From Pseudomonadota bacterium (lineage in GTDB: Bacteria > Pseudomonadota > Alphaproteobacteria > Reyranellales > Reyranellaceae): a stretch of DNA of 44,556 nt. The stretch spans positions 1 through 44,556 of the forward strand of contig JAFEFF010000209.1 of NCBI GenBank assembly GCA_018240745.1. The letters are read 5' to 3'. Shown here in pieces: positions 1 through 8,023 of this stretch. A program made the translations under genes and the position numbers. Within the stretch, counting starts at the first letter, position 1. Every line of letters starts with the position of its first letter. The notes under the pieces were generated by a model. It saw only the letters and a program-made list of their open reading frames with translations. It made no database searches and was not told the origin of the DNA.

Positions 1-15
1 CCGCTCAGGCCAGGG

Positions 16-28
16 GCCCGCGGTCCGG
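16..28. repeat. Partial palindromic repeat cut by the window edge
   Basis: The 13 bases GCCCGCGGTCCGG are identical to the outer end of the long palindrome at 30061-30121. They lie just after the stop codon of the last binding-protein gene, where a permease gene would be expected to follow to the left. The other arm would be outside the window, so only a shared motif is shown. Confidence 0.35.
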
Positions 29-41
29 AAGAGTATGAAGC

Positions 42-833
42 TCATCCTCCGACCTTCAGCAGCTGGTCGGTCGGGATGTCGATGCCGTGGTACTTCTTGT
101 AGATCGCGGCGAGCTTGCCGTTCTTGAGGTTGGTCCTCACCCACTCGTCGACCCAGGCCTTGAGCTTGGGCTCGTTCTTGCGCAGGCCGACGGCGAGATA
201 GAAGGTCTGCATGGTGATCTTCGACTCGGCGGTGCGGCCGGGGTTCTTCTTGCTGATCGCGGGCAAGAGCGAGCGGGCCGTCGCCAGGATGTCGACCTGG
301 CCCGAGGCGAAGGCGAGCGCCATTGTGGCGTCGTCCTCGTAGCGCACCAGCTGCGCGCCCTTGGCCTCGCGCGTGAGGTCGGTATCCTGCGTCGTGCCGC
401 GCACCACGGCCACCTTCTTGCCGGCAAGGTCGGCATAGCTCTTGATCTGGATCGACGGCAGCCCCGCCACGACCGACGGGTGGTCGGCGTACGGCACCGA
501 GAAGTCGATCACCTTGGCGCGCTCGGGTGTGATCGACAGGGTCGAGATCACCAGGTCGGCCTTGTTGGTCTGCAGCGCCGGGATGCGTGACGGGCCGGTG
601 GTGGTCACGATCTCGAGCGGCACGCCGAGATCCTGGGCCAGCAGCTTCGCGGTCTCCACGTCGGAGCCCGCCGGCTGCATCTTGTCGTCGGTCATGCCGA
701 AGGGCGGGATCGCGGTGTCGATCGCGATCCGGACCTTGCCGGCCTTCTTGATGTCGTCCAGCGCATCGGCATGGGCGACCGCGCCGAGCGCGAACAGGGC
801 GACGGCTGCGCCTGCGATCAGTCTTTTCATCAT
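42..833 (-). CDS. ABC transporter substrate-binding protein, family 3 (polar amino acid type), copy 1
   Basis: This 263-residue periplasmic binding protein has an N-terminal signal peptide (basic MMKRL start, hydrophobic stretch, AHA-type cleavage near residue 22). The mature part starts ALDDIKKAGKVRIAID and carries the family-3 pattern, including DLVISTLSITPERAKVIDFS. Family 3 proteins deliver polar amino acids or related small molecules to an inner-membrane ABC importer. It starts four bases after the stop of the upstream copy, so translation is probably coupled. The two copies are clearly related along their whole length and look like a tandem duplication. No permease or ATPase is visible, so they are presumably to the left. 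The ligand cannot be told from sequence. Confidence 0.9.
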   Translation of the reverse strand: MMKRLIAGAAVALFALGAVAHADALDDIKKAGKVRIAIDTAIPPFGMTDDKMQPAGSDVETAKLLAQDLGVPLEIVTTTGPSRIPALQTNKADLVISTLSITPERAKVIDFSVPYADHPSVVAGLPSIQIKSYADLAGKKVAVVRGTTQDTDLTREAKGAQLVRYEDDATMALAFASGQVDILATARSLLPAISKKNPGRTAESKITMQTFYLAVGLRKNEPKLKAWVDEWVRTNLKNGKLAAIYKKYHGIDIPTDQLLKVGG

Positions 834-837
834 GAAC

Positions 838-1632
838 CTACTGCTGCTTGGTGATGAGATCCGGCAGGTCGCTGCCGAAGTACTTCTTGTTCAGGGCGTT
901 CAGCTTGCCGTTCTTGATGTTGGCCAGCACCCACTTGTTGACCTCGTCGAGCAGGCGCTGCTCGCCCTTCTTGACGCCGACGCAGAGCTTGAAGTTGTCG
1001 AGAATGAACTTGATCTCGACCTGCCGCGCCGGGTTCTTCTTGTCGAGCTGCGGCACGATCATCTCGGCGGTCGAGAAGATGTCGACCTGGCCGCTCAGGA
1101 ACGCCTGGCCCTCGGTGGCGTCGTCCTCGTAGCGCACCAGCTTCATGCCCTTGGGGCCTTCCTTGGTGAGCTGCGTGTCGTGCGTGGTGCCGCGCACCGT
1201 GCCGACGGTCTTGCCGTCGAGGTCGGCGAGCTTCTCGACGGTCACCGACCTGGGCGCCGCGACCACCGTGCGCAGCACGGCGTAACCCTGCGAGAAGTCG
1301 ATCACCTTGGCGCGCTCGGCCGTGTAGGACAGGCTGGAGATCACGAGGTCGGCCTTGCCGGTTTGCAGCGCCGGGATGCGCGAGGCGCCGGTGGTCGACA
1401 CATGCTCGAACTGCAGGCCCCAGTCCTTGGCCAGCAGCTCGGCCGCCTCGACGTCGAGGCCGGTCGGCTTCATCTGCGCGTCGGTCATGCCATAGGGCGG
1501 CACGCCGAGATCGATGGCGATGCGGATCTTGCCGGATTTCTTGATGTCGTCGAGCGCGTCGGCGTTCGCGACGTGACTGACGCCGATCATCGCGGCGAGC
1601 GCGACGGCGAGCGCCGTCAGGGTGGTCTTCAT
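838..1632 (-). CDS. ABC transporter substrate-binding protein, family 3 (polar amino acid type), copy 2
   Basis: This is a 264-residue secreted binding protein. The start at 1632 is chosen because AAGGAGGAGG lies just upstream and the first residues (MKTTLTALAVALAAMIG...ANA) form a signal peptide; the frame stays open further upstream but without these signals. The mature protein starts ALDDIKKSGKIRIAID and closely matches the neighbour at 42-833 (IPALQT-KADLVIS-LS, TAERAKVIDFS). It follows the RpiB-type gene with a 23-base gap in the same operon. Two such proteins in tandem suggest two related ligands for one transporter; that is inference. Confidence 0.9.
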   Translation of the reverse strand: MKTTLTALAVALAAMIGVSHVANADALDDIKKSGKIRIAIDLGVPPYGMTDAQMKPTGLDVEAAELLAKDWGLQFEHVSTTGASRIPALQTGKADLVISSLSYTAERAKVIDFSQGYAVLRTVVAAPRSVTVEKLADLDGKTVGTVRGTTHDTQLTKEGPKGMKLVRYEDDATEGQAFLSGQVDIFSTAEMIVPQLDKKNPARQVEIKFILDNFKLCVGVKKGEQRLLDEVNKWVLANIKNGKLNALNKKYFGSDLPDLITKQQ

Positions 1633-1655
1633 CGTTTTCCTCCTCCTTGAAAACT

Positions 1656-2102
1656 CTATCGGCCCGCATCCATGTCGGCGAGCTTGGCGACCCGTCGGCG
1701 GAACTCCTCCGCCGTCGAGAACCTGGCGTCGAGGTAGGCGGCAATCAGGTCCCTGGCGAGCCAGGGACCGACGATCTGCGCGCCGATGCACAGGACGTTC
1801 ACGTCGTCGTGCTCGACGCACTGGTGCGCCGAATGCACGTCGTGCCCGACCGCGGCACGGATTCCCTTCATCTTGTTGGCGCCGATCGAGGCGCCAACTC
1901 CGGTGCCGCAGATCATCAGCCCGCGCTCGACCTGGCCCGAGGTGATCGCTGCCGCGACCTTGCGCGCGACGTCCGGAAAGTCGACCGGGTTGGGATCGTA
2001 GGAGCCGACGTCGAGCACCTCGTGGCCCTTCTCCCTCAGGAAGGCGAGGATCTCGGCTTTCATCGGAAAACCGGCATGGTCGGAGCCGACGACGAGCTTC
2101 AT
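1656..2102 (-). CDS. RpiB/LacAB family sugar-phosphate isomerase
   Basis: This 148-residue cytoplasmic protein matches the RpiB/LacA/LacB family in length and motifs. It shows the start SDHAGFPMK (Asp8, His9), CGTGVGASIGANK around Cys65 (the proposed catalytic base) and the HDDVNVLCIGAQIVG block near residue 98. The family interconverts aldose and ketose phosphates such as ribose 5-phosphate and ribulose 5-phosphate; relatives act on allose, galactose or tetrulose phosphates. Its start overlaps the stop of the GntR gene by four bases (ATGA). Clustering with a FadR-type regulator and importer genes suggests a dedicated carbohydrate-derived catabolic route rather than housekeeping pentose metabolism. 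The exact substrate is unknown. Confidence 0.88.
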   Translation of the reverse strand: MKLVVGSDHAGFPMKAEILAFLREKGHEVLDVGSYDPNPVDFPDVARKVAAAITSGQVERGLMICGTGVGASIGANKMKGIRAAVGHDVHSAHQCVEHDDVNVLCIGAQIVGPWLARDLIAAYLDARFSTAEEFRRRVAKLADMDAGR

Positions 2103-2869
2103 GAACGTTTCCTCTTGGGCTGGTGGGCGGGGGGCTGGTAGGCGGAGATCAGGTTGCGGCGGCGCAGCTCGTCGCCGATCGCGAAGTGGTCGCGCAGGCC
2201 GGCTTCGGCCGCATCGGGATCACGGTTGGCGAGCGACAGGAACACGCGGCGGTGCGCGTCGACCAGGCCCGAGGTAATCGCGGGCTCGCGGAAGGTGTCG
2301 CGCCGGCGCTCGACGTGGGAGCGCATCAGCAGCGGCGAGATCGCCTCGTAGATCTTCATCAGCGAGGCGCTGCCGCTCGCTTTCACGATGGCCAGGTGGA
2401 AGGCGTAGTCGGCGTTGCCGCCGCGTTCGGGATCGTCGAGCGAATCGACCAGCGTGTCGAGCGTGCCGGCAATCGTCTGCAGGTCGCGCTCGCTGGCGCG
2501 CTCGCAGGCGAGGCGAATGGCCTGGCATTCGATGGCGATGCGGGCCTGCAGGACGTCGTCGAGGATGTTGGGCTCGGGTGCGAGGCAGAGCGTCAGCGCC
2601 TGGCCCAGGACGGAGGCGTCGGCGCCCTTCACGAAGGCGCCGCGGCCGTGCCGGATGTCGAGCAGGCCGAGCATGGCGAGCGAGCGCAGCGCCTCGCGCA
2701 GCACCGGCCGGCTGACGTCGAGCGCCGCCGCCAGCTCGCGCTCGGGCAGCAGCCGGTCGCCGGCCTTGATCTCGCCGGACAGCAGGCGGTCGCGGAAGAA
2801 GGTGAGGACGCGTGCCGCGCCGCTCTTTGTTTCCTCCAGGTCCGGTTTGGTGACTTCTATCGTGGTCAT
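2099..2869 (-). CDS. GntR family transcriptional regulator, FCD (FadR-type) subgroup
   Basis: This is a 256-residue repressor-like protein. Residues about 15-80 form a winged helix-turn-helix with the GntR signature (GDRLLPERELAAALDVSRPVLREALRSL). Residues about 95-230 form the all-helical FCD ligand-binding domain. ATG at 2869 starts it. It heads the operon RpiB, binding protein, binding protein and overlaps RpiB by four bases. A perfect palindrome typical of FadR-family operators lies four bases upstream of the start (2873-2885), so autoregulation and control of the operon by a sugar acid or similar ligand is likely. Confidence 0.9.
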   Translation of the reverse strand: MTTIEVTKPDLEETKSGAARVLTFFRDRLLSGEIKAGDRLLPERELAAALDVSRPVLREALRSLAMLGLLDIRHGRGAFVKGADASVLGQALTLCLAPEPNILDDVLQARIAIECQAIRLACERASERDLQTIAGTLDTLVDSLDDPERGGNADYAFHLAIVKASGSASLMKIYEAISPLLMRSHVERRRDTFREPAITSGLVDAHRRVFLSLANRDPDAAEAGLRDHFAIGDELRRRNLISAYQPPAHQPKRKRS

Positions 2870-2872
2870 GCC

Positions 2873-2885
2873 GTGGTCAGACCAC
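2873..2885. promoter_or_regulatory. Candidate FadR-type GntR operator
   Basis: GTGGTCAGACCAC is a perfect 6+1+6 palindrome. Its core TGGTCnGACCA matches the classical operator recognised by FadR-type GntR proteins. It ends four bases before the start codon of the adjacent GntR gene, a position that suits autorepression. Confidence 0.65.
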
Positions 2886-2895
2886 TCTACGATCC

Positions 2896-2919
2896 AAAAA
2901 AAGGGGCCGCTAGCGGCCC
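2896..2919 (-). terminator. Intrinsic terminator overlapping the stop codon of the deacetylase gene
   Basis: GGGCCGCTAGCGGCCC (2904-2919) is a perfect 16-base palindrome followed, on the minus strand, by seven T residues (2896-2902). The TAG stop of the upstream gene (2910-2912) lies in the middle of the hairpin. This closes the cytochrome b561 to deacetylase operon, about 25 bases before the next gene begins. Confidence 0.8.
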
Positions 2920-3935
2920 GTTTCGAAGCCCGAAAGGAAATGCACCAGGTTCCGGCCGAGGTCGTCGCTGAGATAGCCGCCCTCTTGCACGAGCACTGCC
3001 GGCAGGCCGAGCGCGGCGATCTTCCTGCCCATCGCATTGAAGCCGGCAGCGGTGACCTTCAGGCCCTGCAATGGATCGCTCTCGCTGGCGTCGAGGCCGA
3101 GCGCCACGACCAGCGCGGTTGGAGCGAACTGCTCGATGCGTGCGATCGCGGTGTCGCCGGCCGCGAGCCACGGCGCATCGGGCGAGCCGATCGGCTGCGG
3201 CAGGTTGAGGTTGAAGCCGGCGCCTGCCCCGGCGCCGCTCTCGTGCGCATGGCCCCAGAAGTAAGGATAGTAGTTCGCGGGATCGGCGTGGATCGAGAGG
3301 GTGAGCACGTCGGCGCGCTCCCAGAAGATGCCCTGCGTGCCGTTGCCGTGATGCACGTCGACATCGAGGATCGCGACGCGCTCATGCTTGCTGCGCAGCC
3401 GCTGCGCGGCGATCGCGGTGTTGTTGAGGTAGCAAAAGCCGCCCGCCATGTCGGCGTAGGCGTGATGGCCCGGCGGGCGGCAGAGCGCGTAGGCTTCGCG
3501 CGCACCTTCGAGTACGAGGTCGGCCGCTGTGGCTGCTACCTCGCTGGCGGCAAGCGCGGCATCCCACGTTCCGGGGCCGATCGGGCAGGCGAGGTCGGTC
3601 TGATGCCAGCCGGCGCGGCCGACCAGGATCTTCGGGTAGGTCGCGGGATAGCGCGACGGATGGACGTTGGGCACGACCTCGGCCGAGGCATCGGCGAGCT
3701 GCGCCCAGTCGCGCGCGGCGGTCTGCAGGAAGTCGAGATATTCGGGCGTGTGGACCGTCGCGGCGGGTGCGCTGCCGTAACCGCGCGGCGCCACGACCTC
3801 ATGGCCGGCCTCGGTCGCAGCGCCGAGCAGGCGCTCGGCGCGCTCGGGCTGCTCGGCCGCGGTACGATTGACGCCGCGCACGAAGAAGGTCTGCGGATCG
3901 TGCGCGGCGTGCTTGTCGGAATAGACGATCTTCAC
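2910..3935 (-). CDS. Histone-deacetylase-fold amidohydrolase, acetylpolyamine amidohydrolase type
   Basis: This 341-residue zinc hydrolase has the arginase/deacetylase fold and the usual length of bacterial acetylpolyamine amidohydrolases. The visible active site is His157/His158 (PPGHHAYADM), zinc ligands Asp193 and His195 (ILDVDVHHGNGTQ), Asp282 (GLDASESDP) and the transition-state Tyr321 (QEGGYLSDD). These sit about two residues from the positions known in the Mycoplana enzyme. The HQTDLACPIGPGTW insertion (about 111-124) is typical of the polyamine subgroup. The start is GTG at 3935. It is the last gene of its operon. A polyamine ABC operon lies at 9647-13464, so deacetylation of acetylated polyamines is plausible; other acylated amines are possible. 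Confidence 0.88.
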   Translation of the reverse strand: MKIVYSDKHAAHDPQTFFVRGVNRTAAEQPERAERLLGAATEAGHEVVAPRGYGSAPAATVHTPEYLDFLQTAARDWAQLADASAEVVPNVHPSRYPATYPKILVGRAGWHQTDLACPIGPGTWDAALAASEVAATAADLVLEGAREAYALCRPPGHHAYADMAGGFCYLNNTAIAAQRLRSKHERVAILDVDVHHGNGTQGIFWERADVLTLSIHADPANYYPYFWGHAHESGAGAGAGFNLNLPQPIGSPDAPWLAAGDTAIARIEQFAPTALVVALGLDASESDPLQGLKVTAAGFNAMGRKIAALGLPAVLVQEGGYLSDDLGRNLVHFLSGFETGR

Positions 3936-3946
3936 ATGAGTGCCTT

Positions 3947-3974
3947 ACACGAGGGTCTTCACACGAGGGTCTTC
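3947..3974. repeat. Tandem 14-base duplication at the end of the dienelactone hydrolase gene
   Basis: The 14 bases ACACGAGGGTCTTC occur twice in succession (3947-3960 and 3961-3974). The first copy on the minus strand encodes the last residues (KTLV) and stop of the hydrolase. The second copy is a non-coding duplicate in the 23-base gap before the deacetylase start. Confidence 0.85.
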
Positions 3975-4843
3975 TTGAACAGGGCGATGGTGCGCTCCCA
4001 GGCGAGCTTGGCGGCCGCTTCCCGGTAGCGCGGGGTGGAGTTGTTGTGGAAACCGTGCTGCGTGCCGGGATAGGTGTACTGCTCGTACTTGACGTTGGCC
4101 GCCTTCAGGGCCTTCTCGTAGTCCGGCCACATCGAATCGATGCGCTCGTCTTTCTCGGCGTAATGGATCACCAGTTGCGCCTTGATGTCGGGCACCGCCG
4201 TCGCGGCAGGCGCCGCGCCGTAGAACGGCGCCGCGGCCAGGAGGTCCGCGCCCAGCATGACGGCGAGATAGTTGACCGTGCCGCCGCCCCAGCAGAAGCC
4301 GGTGGCGCCGAGCTTGCCGGACGAGAGCGGATGCGCCTCGAGGTACTTGGCGCTGTTCAGCATGTCGGTGCGCAGCTTGTTCTGGTCGAGCCTGGCCTGC
4401 AGATCGCGGCCGTCATCGTCGTTGCCGGGATAGCCGCCGACGGGAAACAATCCGTCGGGCGCCAGCGCCAGGAAGCCCTCGACGGCGCAGCGGCGCGCCA
4501 CGTCCTCGATATAGGGATTGAGGCCGCGATTCTCGTGCACCACGACGACCGACGGGAACGGTCCGTTGCCTTTCGGCTGCACGAGATAGCCGCGCATCCT
4601 GCCGGAATTGCCGCCGGGAGAGTCGTAGATGACGTAGGTGCCCTTGATGCGCTCGTCGGTGAAGGAGATGGTCTGCGCGTTGGCGTAGCGCGGCATCAGT
4701 GCCTGCGCCATGGCGAGGCCGCCCGCGACCAACGCCGCCTGTTGCAGGAAGGAGCGGCGGTCGATGCGGCCGTGGCAGTACTCGTCGTAGAGATCGAAAA
4801 CACGCTGGTCGATCCAGTCGTGCTGCCCCACGAGCCCGTCCAT
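3959..4843 (-). CDS. Dienelactone hydrolase family protein with Tat-like signal
   Basis: This is a 294-residue alpha/beta hydrolase. Residues 29-57 (DRRSFLQQAALVAGG...ANA) form a twin-arginine-like export signal after a 28-residue leader, so it is probably periplasmic. The catalytic set of dienelactone hydrolases is visible: Glu104 (VHENRG), nucleophile Cys184 (GFCWGG), Asp232 (EKDERID) and His263 (TQHGFH). Classical members open dienelactones in chloroaromatic degradation, but exported relatives have other or unknown ester/lactone substrates. It starts 12 bases after the CoA-transferase gene with GGAGG upstream. A 14-base tandem duplication spans its stop codon. Confidence 0.88.
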   Translation of the reverse strand: MDGLVGQHDWIDQRVFDLYDEYCHGRIDRRSFLQQAALVAGGLAMAQALMPRYANAQTISFTDERIKGTYVIYDSPGGNSGRMRGYLVQPKGNGPFPSVVVVHENRGLNPYIEDVARRCAVEGFLALAPDGLFPVGGYPGNDDDGRDLQARLDQNKLRTDMLNSAKYLEAHPLSSGKLGATGFCWGGGTVNYLAVMLGADLLAAAPFYGAAPAATAVPDIKAQLVIHYAEKDERIDSMWPDYEKALKAANVKYEQYTYPGTQHGFHNNSTPRYREAAAKLAWERTIALFKKTLV

Positions 4844-4855
4844 CCGCCGCCTCCT

Positions 4856-6028
4856 CTAGCTTCCGGCGATCGCCCTGGCCTCCCGAAGGGCGGCGATCTC
4901 GCCATCGCTATAGCCCACTTCGCGCATGATCTCGACGGTGTGCTCGCCCACGGACGGCGACTTGCGGCGCACGCTCACGGGAGCGTCAGAAAGTTTGATC
5001 GGATTGTTGGCCGATTTCACCGGGCCGATGCCGGGATAGTCGACCTCGAGCACGCTGCCGCGCGCCTGGGCATGGGCGGTCGCCATCGCCTCGCTGATCT
5101 TGTAGGCGGCCGAGCAGGGCATGCCGGCAGGGATCAGCTTGTCGAGCAACTCGTCGGCGGTGTGCTGCAGGAAGTACGCCTCGATCATCGGCTCGAGGAT
5201 GGCGCGATTGGCGACGCGGTCCTGGTTGCTGGCGAAGCGTTGGTCGGCCAGCCAGTCCAGCTTGCCGAGCGCGGTGCAGAGCAGCTTCCAGAAGGCATCG
5301 TTGGTGCCGGCGATGAACACCGGCTGCGTCCTGGTTGGGAAGACACGCAGCGGGCAGAGGATGGTGTTGGAGGTGCCCATGCGCTCGGGATCCTCGCCGG
5401 TCAGCCCGTGGTTGGTGATCCAGTGGCTCATCAGGTGCATGCCGACATCGAACAGCGAGAGATCGAGCCGCTGGCCCTTGCCGGTCTTGTGACGGTGCAG
5501 CAGCGCGAAGCCGATGCCGCCGGCGCAGGCGAGGCCGGTCGAGTAGTCGATCGGCGCGGTGCCGACGCGGCACATCTCGCCCTTGTAGGGACCGGTCGCG
5601 TCCATCAACCCGATCTCGGCCTGGATGCAGGGATCGTAGCCGGCACGGTGCGAGTACGGGCCGGTCTGGCCGTAGCCCGAGACCGAGGCGTAGACGAGTC
5701 GTGGGTTCGCCTGGGAGACGACATCCCAGCCGAAGCCCAGCTTGTCGATCACACCCGGCGTGAAGGCCTCCATGAAGACGTCAGCCTTCTTCACCAACCG
5801 CATCAGCACGTCGCGGCCGCCGGCGGTGCGCAGGTCGAGCGCGAGGCCGCGCTTGTTGCGGTTCATCGACGGCACCCAGGCGCCGCCGAAATGCGGACGG
5901 AAATGCTCGCCCTGCAACGGCTCGACCTTGATCACGTCGGCGCCCATGTCGCCGAGGATCTGGCCGGCCGTGGGGCCCGCGATGACTTGCGTGAGGTCGA
6001 GGACCAGGGTGTCGGAGAGAGGCAGCAT
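4856..6028 (-). CDS. CaiB/BaiF (family III) CoA-transferase
   Basis: This protein has 390 residues when started at the ATG at 6028 (MLPLSDTLVLDLTQ), which matches the family's usual N-terminus. A longer start at 6088 is possible but adds an atypical Arg-rich segment. Family III enzymes transfer CoA between carboxylic acids by a mixed-anhydride mechanism on an aspartate; here that residue is probably Asp161 in PIDYSTG. Other family features are VIKVEP, NRNKRGLALDL, and SGYGQTGPY with YDPCIQAEIGLM. It lies between cytochrome b561 and a dienelactone hydrolase. The acyl substrate is unknown. Confidence 0.92.
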   Translation of the reverse strand: MLPLSDTLVLDLTQVIAGPTAGQILGDMGADVIKVEPLQGEHFRPHFGGAWVPSMNRNKRGLALDLRTAGGRDVLMRLVKKADVFMEAFTPGVIDKLGFGWDVVSQANPRLVYASVSGYGQTGPYSHRAGYDPCIQAEIGLMDATGPYKGEMCRVGTAPIDYSTGLACAGGIGFALLHRHKTGKGQRLDLSLFDVGMHLMSHWITNHGLTGEDPERMGTSNTILCPLRVFPTRTQPVFIAGTNDAFWKLLCTALGKLDWLADQRFASNQDRVANRAILEPMIEAYFLQHTADELLDKLIPAGMPCSAAYKISEAMATAHAQARGSVLEVDYPGIGPVKSANNPIKLSDAPVSVRRKSPSVGEHTVEIMREVGYSDGEIAALREARAIAGS

Positions 6029-6103
6029 TTCCGACCAATAGCGTCGCCATGCCCGCTCGGCCAGCAGGGCCGGCCGGGCGTTCCGCATTGGCGAAACGGT
6101 CCG

Positions 6104-6655
6104 CTAGCGCCGAGCGCGTGGCAGCATGCGCAGCAGGGTGGCGTCCTTCAGGACATAATGATGAAGCAGCGCGGCCGCCGCATGCAGGCTGGCGAGGATC
6201 ATCAGGGCGTCGGCCAGCAGCTCGTGCACTTCCTTGACAGACTTCGCGAATGCCCGGTCGCGCGTCCAGGGCGAGGTGATCTCGAACAGCCCGAACACCG
6301 GCACCGGCTGGCCGCGCGCGAACTCGAGCACCACGCCGGACACCGGCCCGGCCAGCAGCAGTCCGTAGAGGATCCATTGCATGAGCAGGGCAAGTCGATC
6401 CGACCAGGGGCCCAAGGCGGTTTCCGCCGAGGGCTGCAGCGGATCGGCCAGGCGCCATCCCAGTCTCACCAGCAGCAGCGCCGCGACGGCGAGGCCCAGC
6501 GACATGTGCACGAACAGCACGGAGGGCTCGGCCGCCTTGGGGAAGTCGTCGATGAAGGTGCCGAGCAGCCAGGCGACCAGGACGAAAAATCCGCTCGCCC
6601 AGTGCAGCGTCTGGGCGACGGCACCGTATCCGGTCTTATCGTTGCGTAATGTCAT
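6104..6655 (-). CDS. Cytochrome b561
   Basis: This is a 183-residue membrane protein with four predicted transmembrane helices (about 13-35, 47-67, 88-111 and 147-167). It has the haem-ligand pattern of bacterial cytochrome b561: His18 (TLHW), His50 (FVHM), His144 (EVHEL) and His158 (SLHAA). The family carries electrons between quinones and periplasmic acceptors, and some members quench superoxide. It is the first gene of the minus-strand group that continues with the CoA-transferase 75 bases downstream. The 119-base divergent gap to the amidohydrolase gene must hold promoters for both directions. Confidence 0.92.
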   Translation of the reverse strand: MTLRNDKTGYGAVAQTLHWASGFFVLVAWLLGTFIDDFPKAAEPSVLFVHMSLGLAVAALLLVRLGWRLADPLQPSAETALGPWSDRLALLMQWILYGLLLAGPVSGVVLEFARGQPVPVFGLFEITSPWTRDRAFAKSVKEVHELLADALMILASLHAAAALLHHYVLKDATLLRMLPRARR

Positions 6656-6774
6656 GGCATTTCCCTATGCGGAGCGGGCAGCGGCTTCATTGCGCCAGAT
6701 CAATTGCGCCACGGGCCTTCGTATGACGCGCGGCCATTTGCTATCGTCATGCCTCGTACCGAGTGGGATGCCGC

Positions 6775-8013
6775 ATGACGACTGCCGTAACCAACCTCCG
6801 GGTCGATCCGGATCGCCTGTGGGCCAGCCTGATGGAGCTTGCCCGGATCGGCGGCACCGACAAGGGCGGCGTGTGCCGCATCGCGCTGACCGATCTCGAC
6901 CGGCAGGGACGCGATCTGTTCGTGCGCTGGGCCAAGGCGGCGGGGGCGACGATCAAGGTCGACCAGCTCGGCAACATCTTCGCGCGTCGCGAGGGACGCG
7001 ATCCGTCGAAGCCGCCGATCATGACGGGCAGCCACCTCGATACCCAGCCGACCGGCGGCAAGTTCGACGGCGCGTATGGCGTGATGGCGGGGCTCGAGGT
7101 GCTGCGCGTGCTGCACGATTCCAATTACGTCACCGAGGCGCCGATCGAGGTCGCGGTATGGACCAACGAGGAAGGCTGCCGCTTCGCGCCGGCGATGGTG
7201 GCGTCGGGCGTGTTCGGCGGCGCCTTCACGCTCGACCAGGCGCTGTCGATCAGGGATCGCGACGGCGTGAGCTTCGCCGAGGCGCTGAAGCAGATCGGCT
7301 ATGACGGGCCGGAGCCGGTCGGCGGCCGCACGGTCGGCGCCTTTTTCGAGGCGCATATCGAGCAGGGCCCGATCCTCGAGCGCGAGAAGAAGACGATCGG
7401 CGTCGTCACCGGTGCGCAGGGCCAGCGCTGGTACGAGGTCTCGTGGACCGGCATGGAGAGCCATGCCGGCACCACGCCGATGGAAGGCCGGCGCGACGCG
7501 CTGGTCGGCGCGGCCGAGCTGATCGTGAAGTGCCGCGAGATCGGCAACCGGCCGAACGGCCGCTCGACCGTCGGCGTGGTCGAGAGCCAGCCGCAGTCGC
7601 GCAACACCATTCCCGGCCGCGTGTTCATGACCATCGACTTCCGCCACCCCGACGATGGCGAGCTCGCGAAAATGGATGCCGAGATGCGCGCTGCTGCCGC
7701 CGACATTGCCAGGCGCCACCGGCTCGAGGTGAAGATCGAGCAGATCTGGTACTTCCCGCCGTCGCCGTTCGCCAGGGAGCTCGTCGATTCGGTGCGCCGC
7801 AGCGCCGAGCAGGCCGGCTATCCGCACATGGACATTGTGAGCGGCGCCGGCCATGACGCCTGTTACGTCTCGCGCGTGGCGCCCACCGCGATGGTGTTCG
7901 TACCGTGCAAGGACGGCATCAGCCACAACGAGGTCGAGGACGCGACCAGGACCGACATCGGCGCCGGCTGCCAGATCCTGCTGCAGGCGATGATCGAGCG
8001 CGCGAACGGCTGA
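6775..8013 (+). CDS. M20-family amidohydrolase (N-carbamoyl-L-amino acid hydrolase / allantoate amidohydrolase type)
   Basis: This is a 412-residue dinuclear metallo-amidohydrolase. Visible metal ligands are His87 (GSHLDTQ), Asp98 (GKFDGAYG), Glu132-Glu133 (TNEEGCRF), His194 (EAHIEQGP) and His384 (ISHNEVED). GMESHAGTTPM (about 226-236) belongs to the dimerisation lid domain. The family hydrolyses N-carbamoyl amino acids, ureidopropionate or allantoate with loss of CO2 and ammonia. ATG at 6775 is preferred over a GTG four codons earlier. A BenE-type transporter follows by ten bases and is probably co-transcribed. Which ureide is used cannot be decided; a UraD-UraH gene lies far away at 41731. 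Confidence 0.87.
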   Translation: MTTAVTNLRVDPDRLWASLMELARIGGTDKGGVCRIALTDLDRQGRDLFVRWAKAAGATIKVDQLGNIFARREGRDPSKPPIMTGSHLDTQPTGGKFDGAYGVMAGLEVLRVLHDSNYVTEAPIEVAVWTNEEGCRFAPAMVASGVFGGAFTLDQALSIRDRDGVSFAEALKQIGYDGPEPVGGRTVGAFFEAHIEQGPILEREKKTIGVVTGAQGQRWYEVSWTGMESHAGTTPMEGRRDALVGAAELIVKCREIGNRPNGRSTVGVVESQPQSRNTIPGRVFMTIDFRHPDDGELAKMDAEMRAAAADIARRHRLEVKIEQIWYFPPSPFARELVDSVRRSAEQAGYPHMDIVSGAGHDACYVSRVAPTAMVFVPCKDGISHNEVEDATRTDIGAGCQILLQAMIERANG

Positions 8014-8023
8014 CCGAGGGCGC

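Noticed and set aside
4046..6649. An 867-codon plus-strand open frame opposite the hydrolase, CoA-transferase and cytochrome genes
   Set aside because: The opposite strand holds three conserved genes with catalytic motifs; the frame has no family features and no suitable start context.
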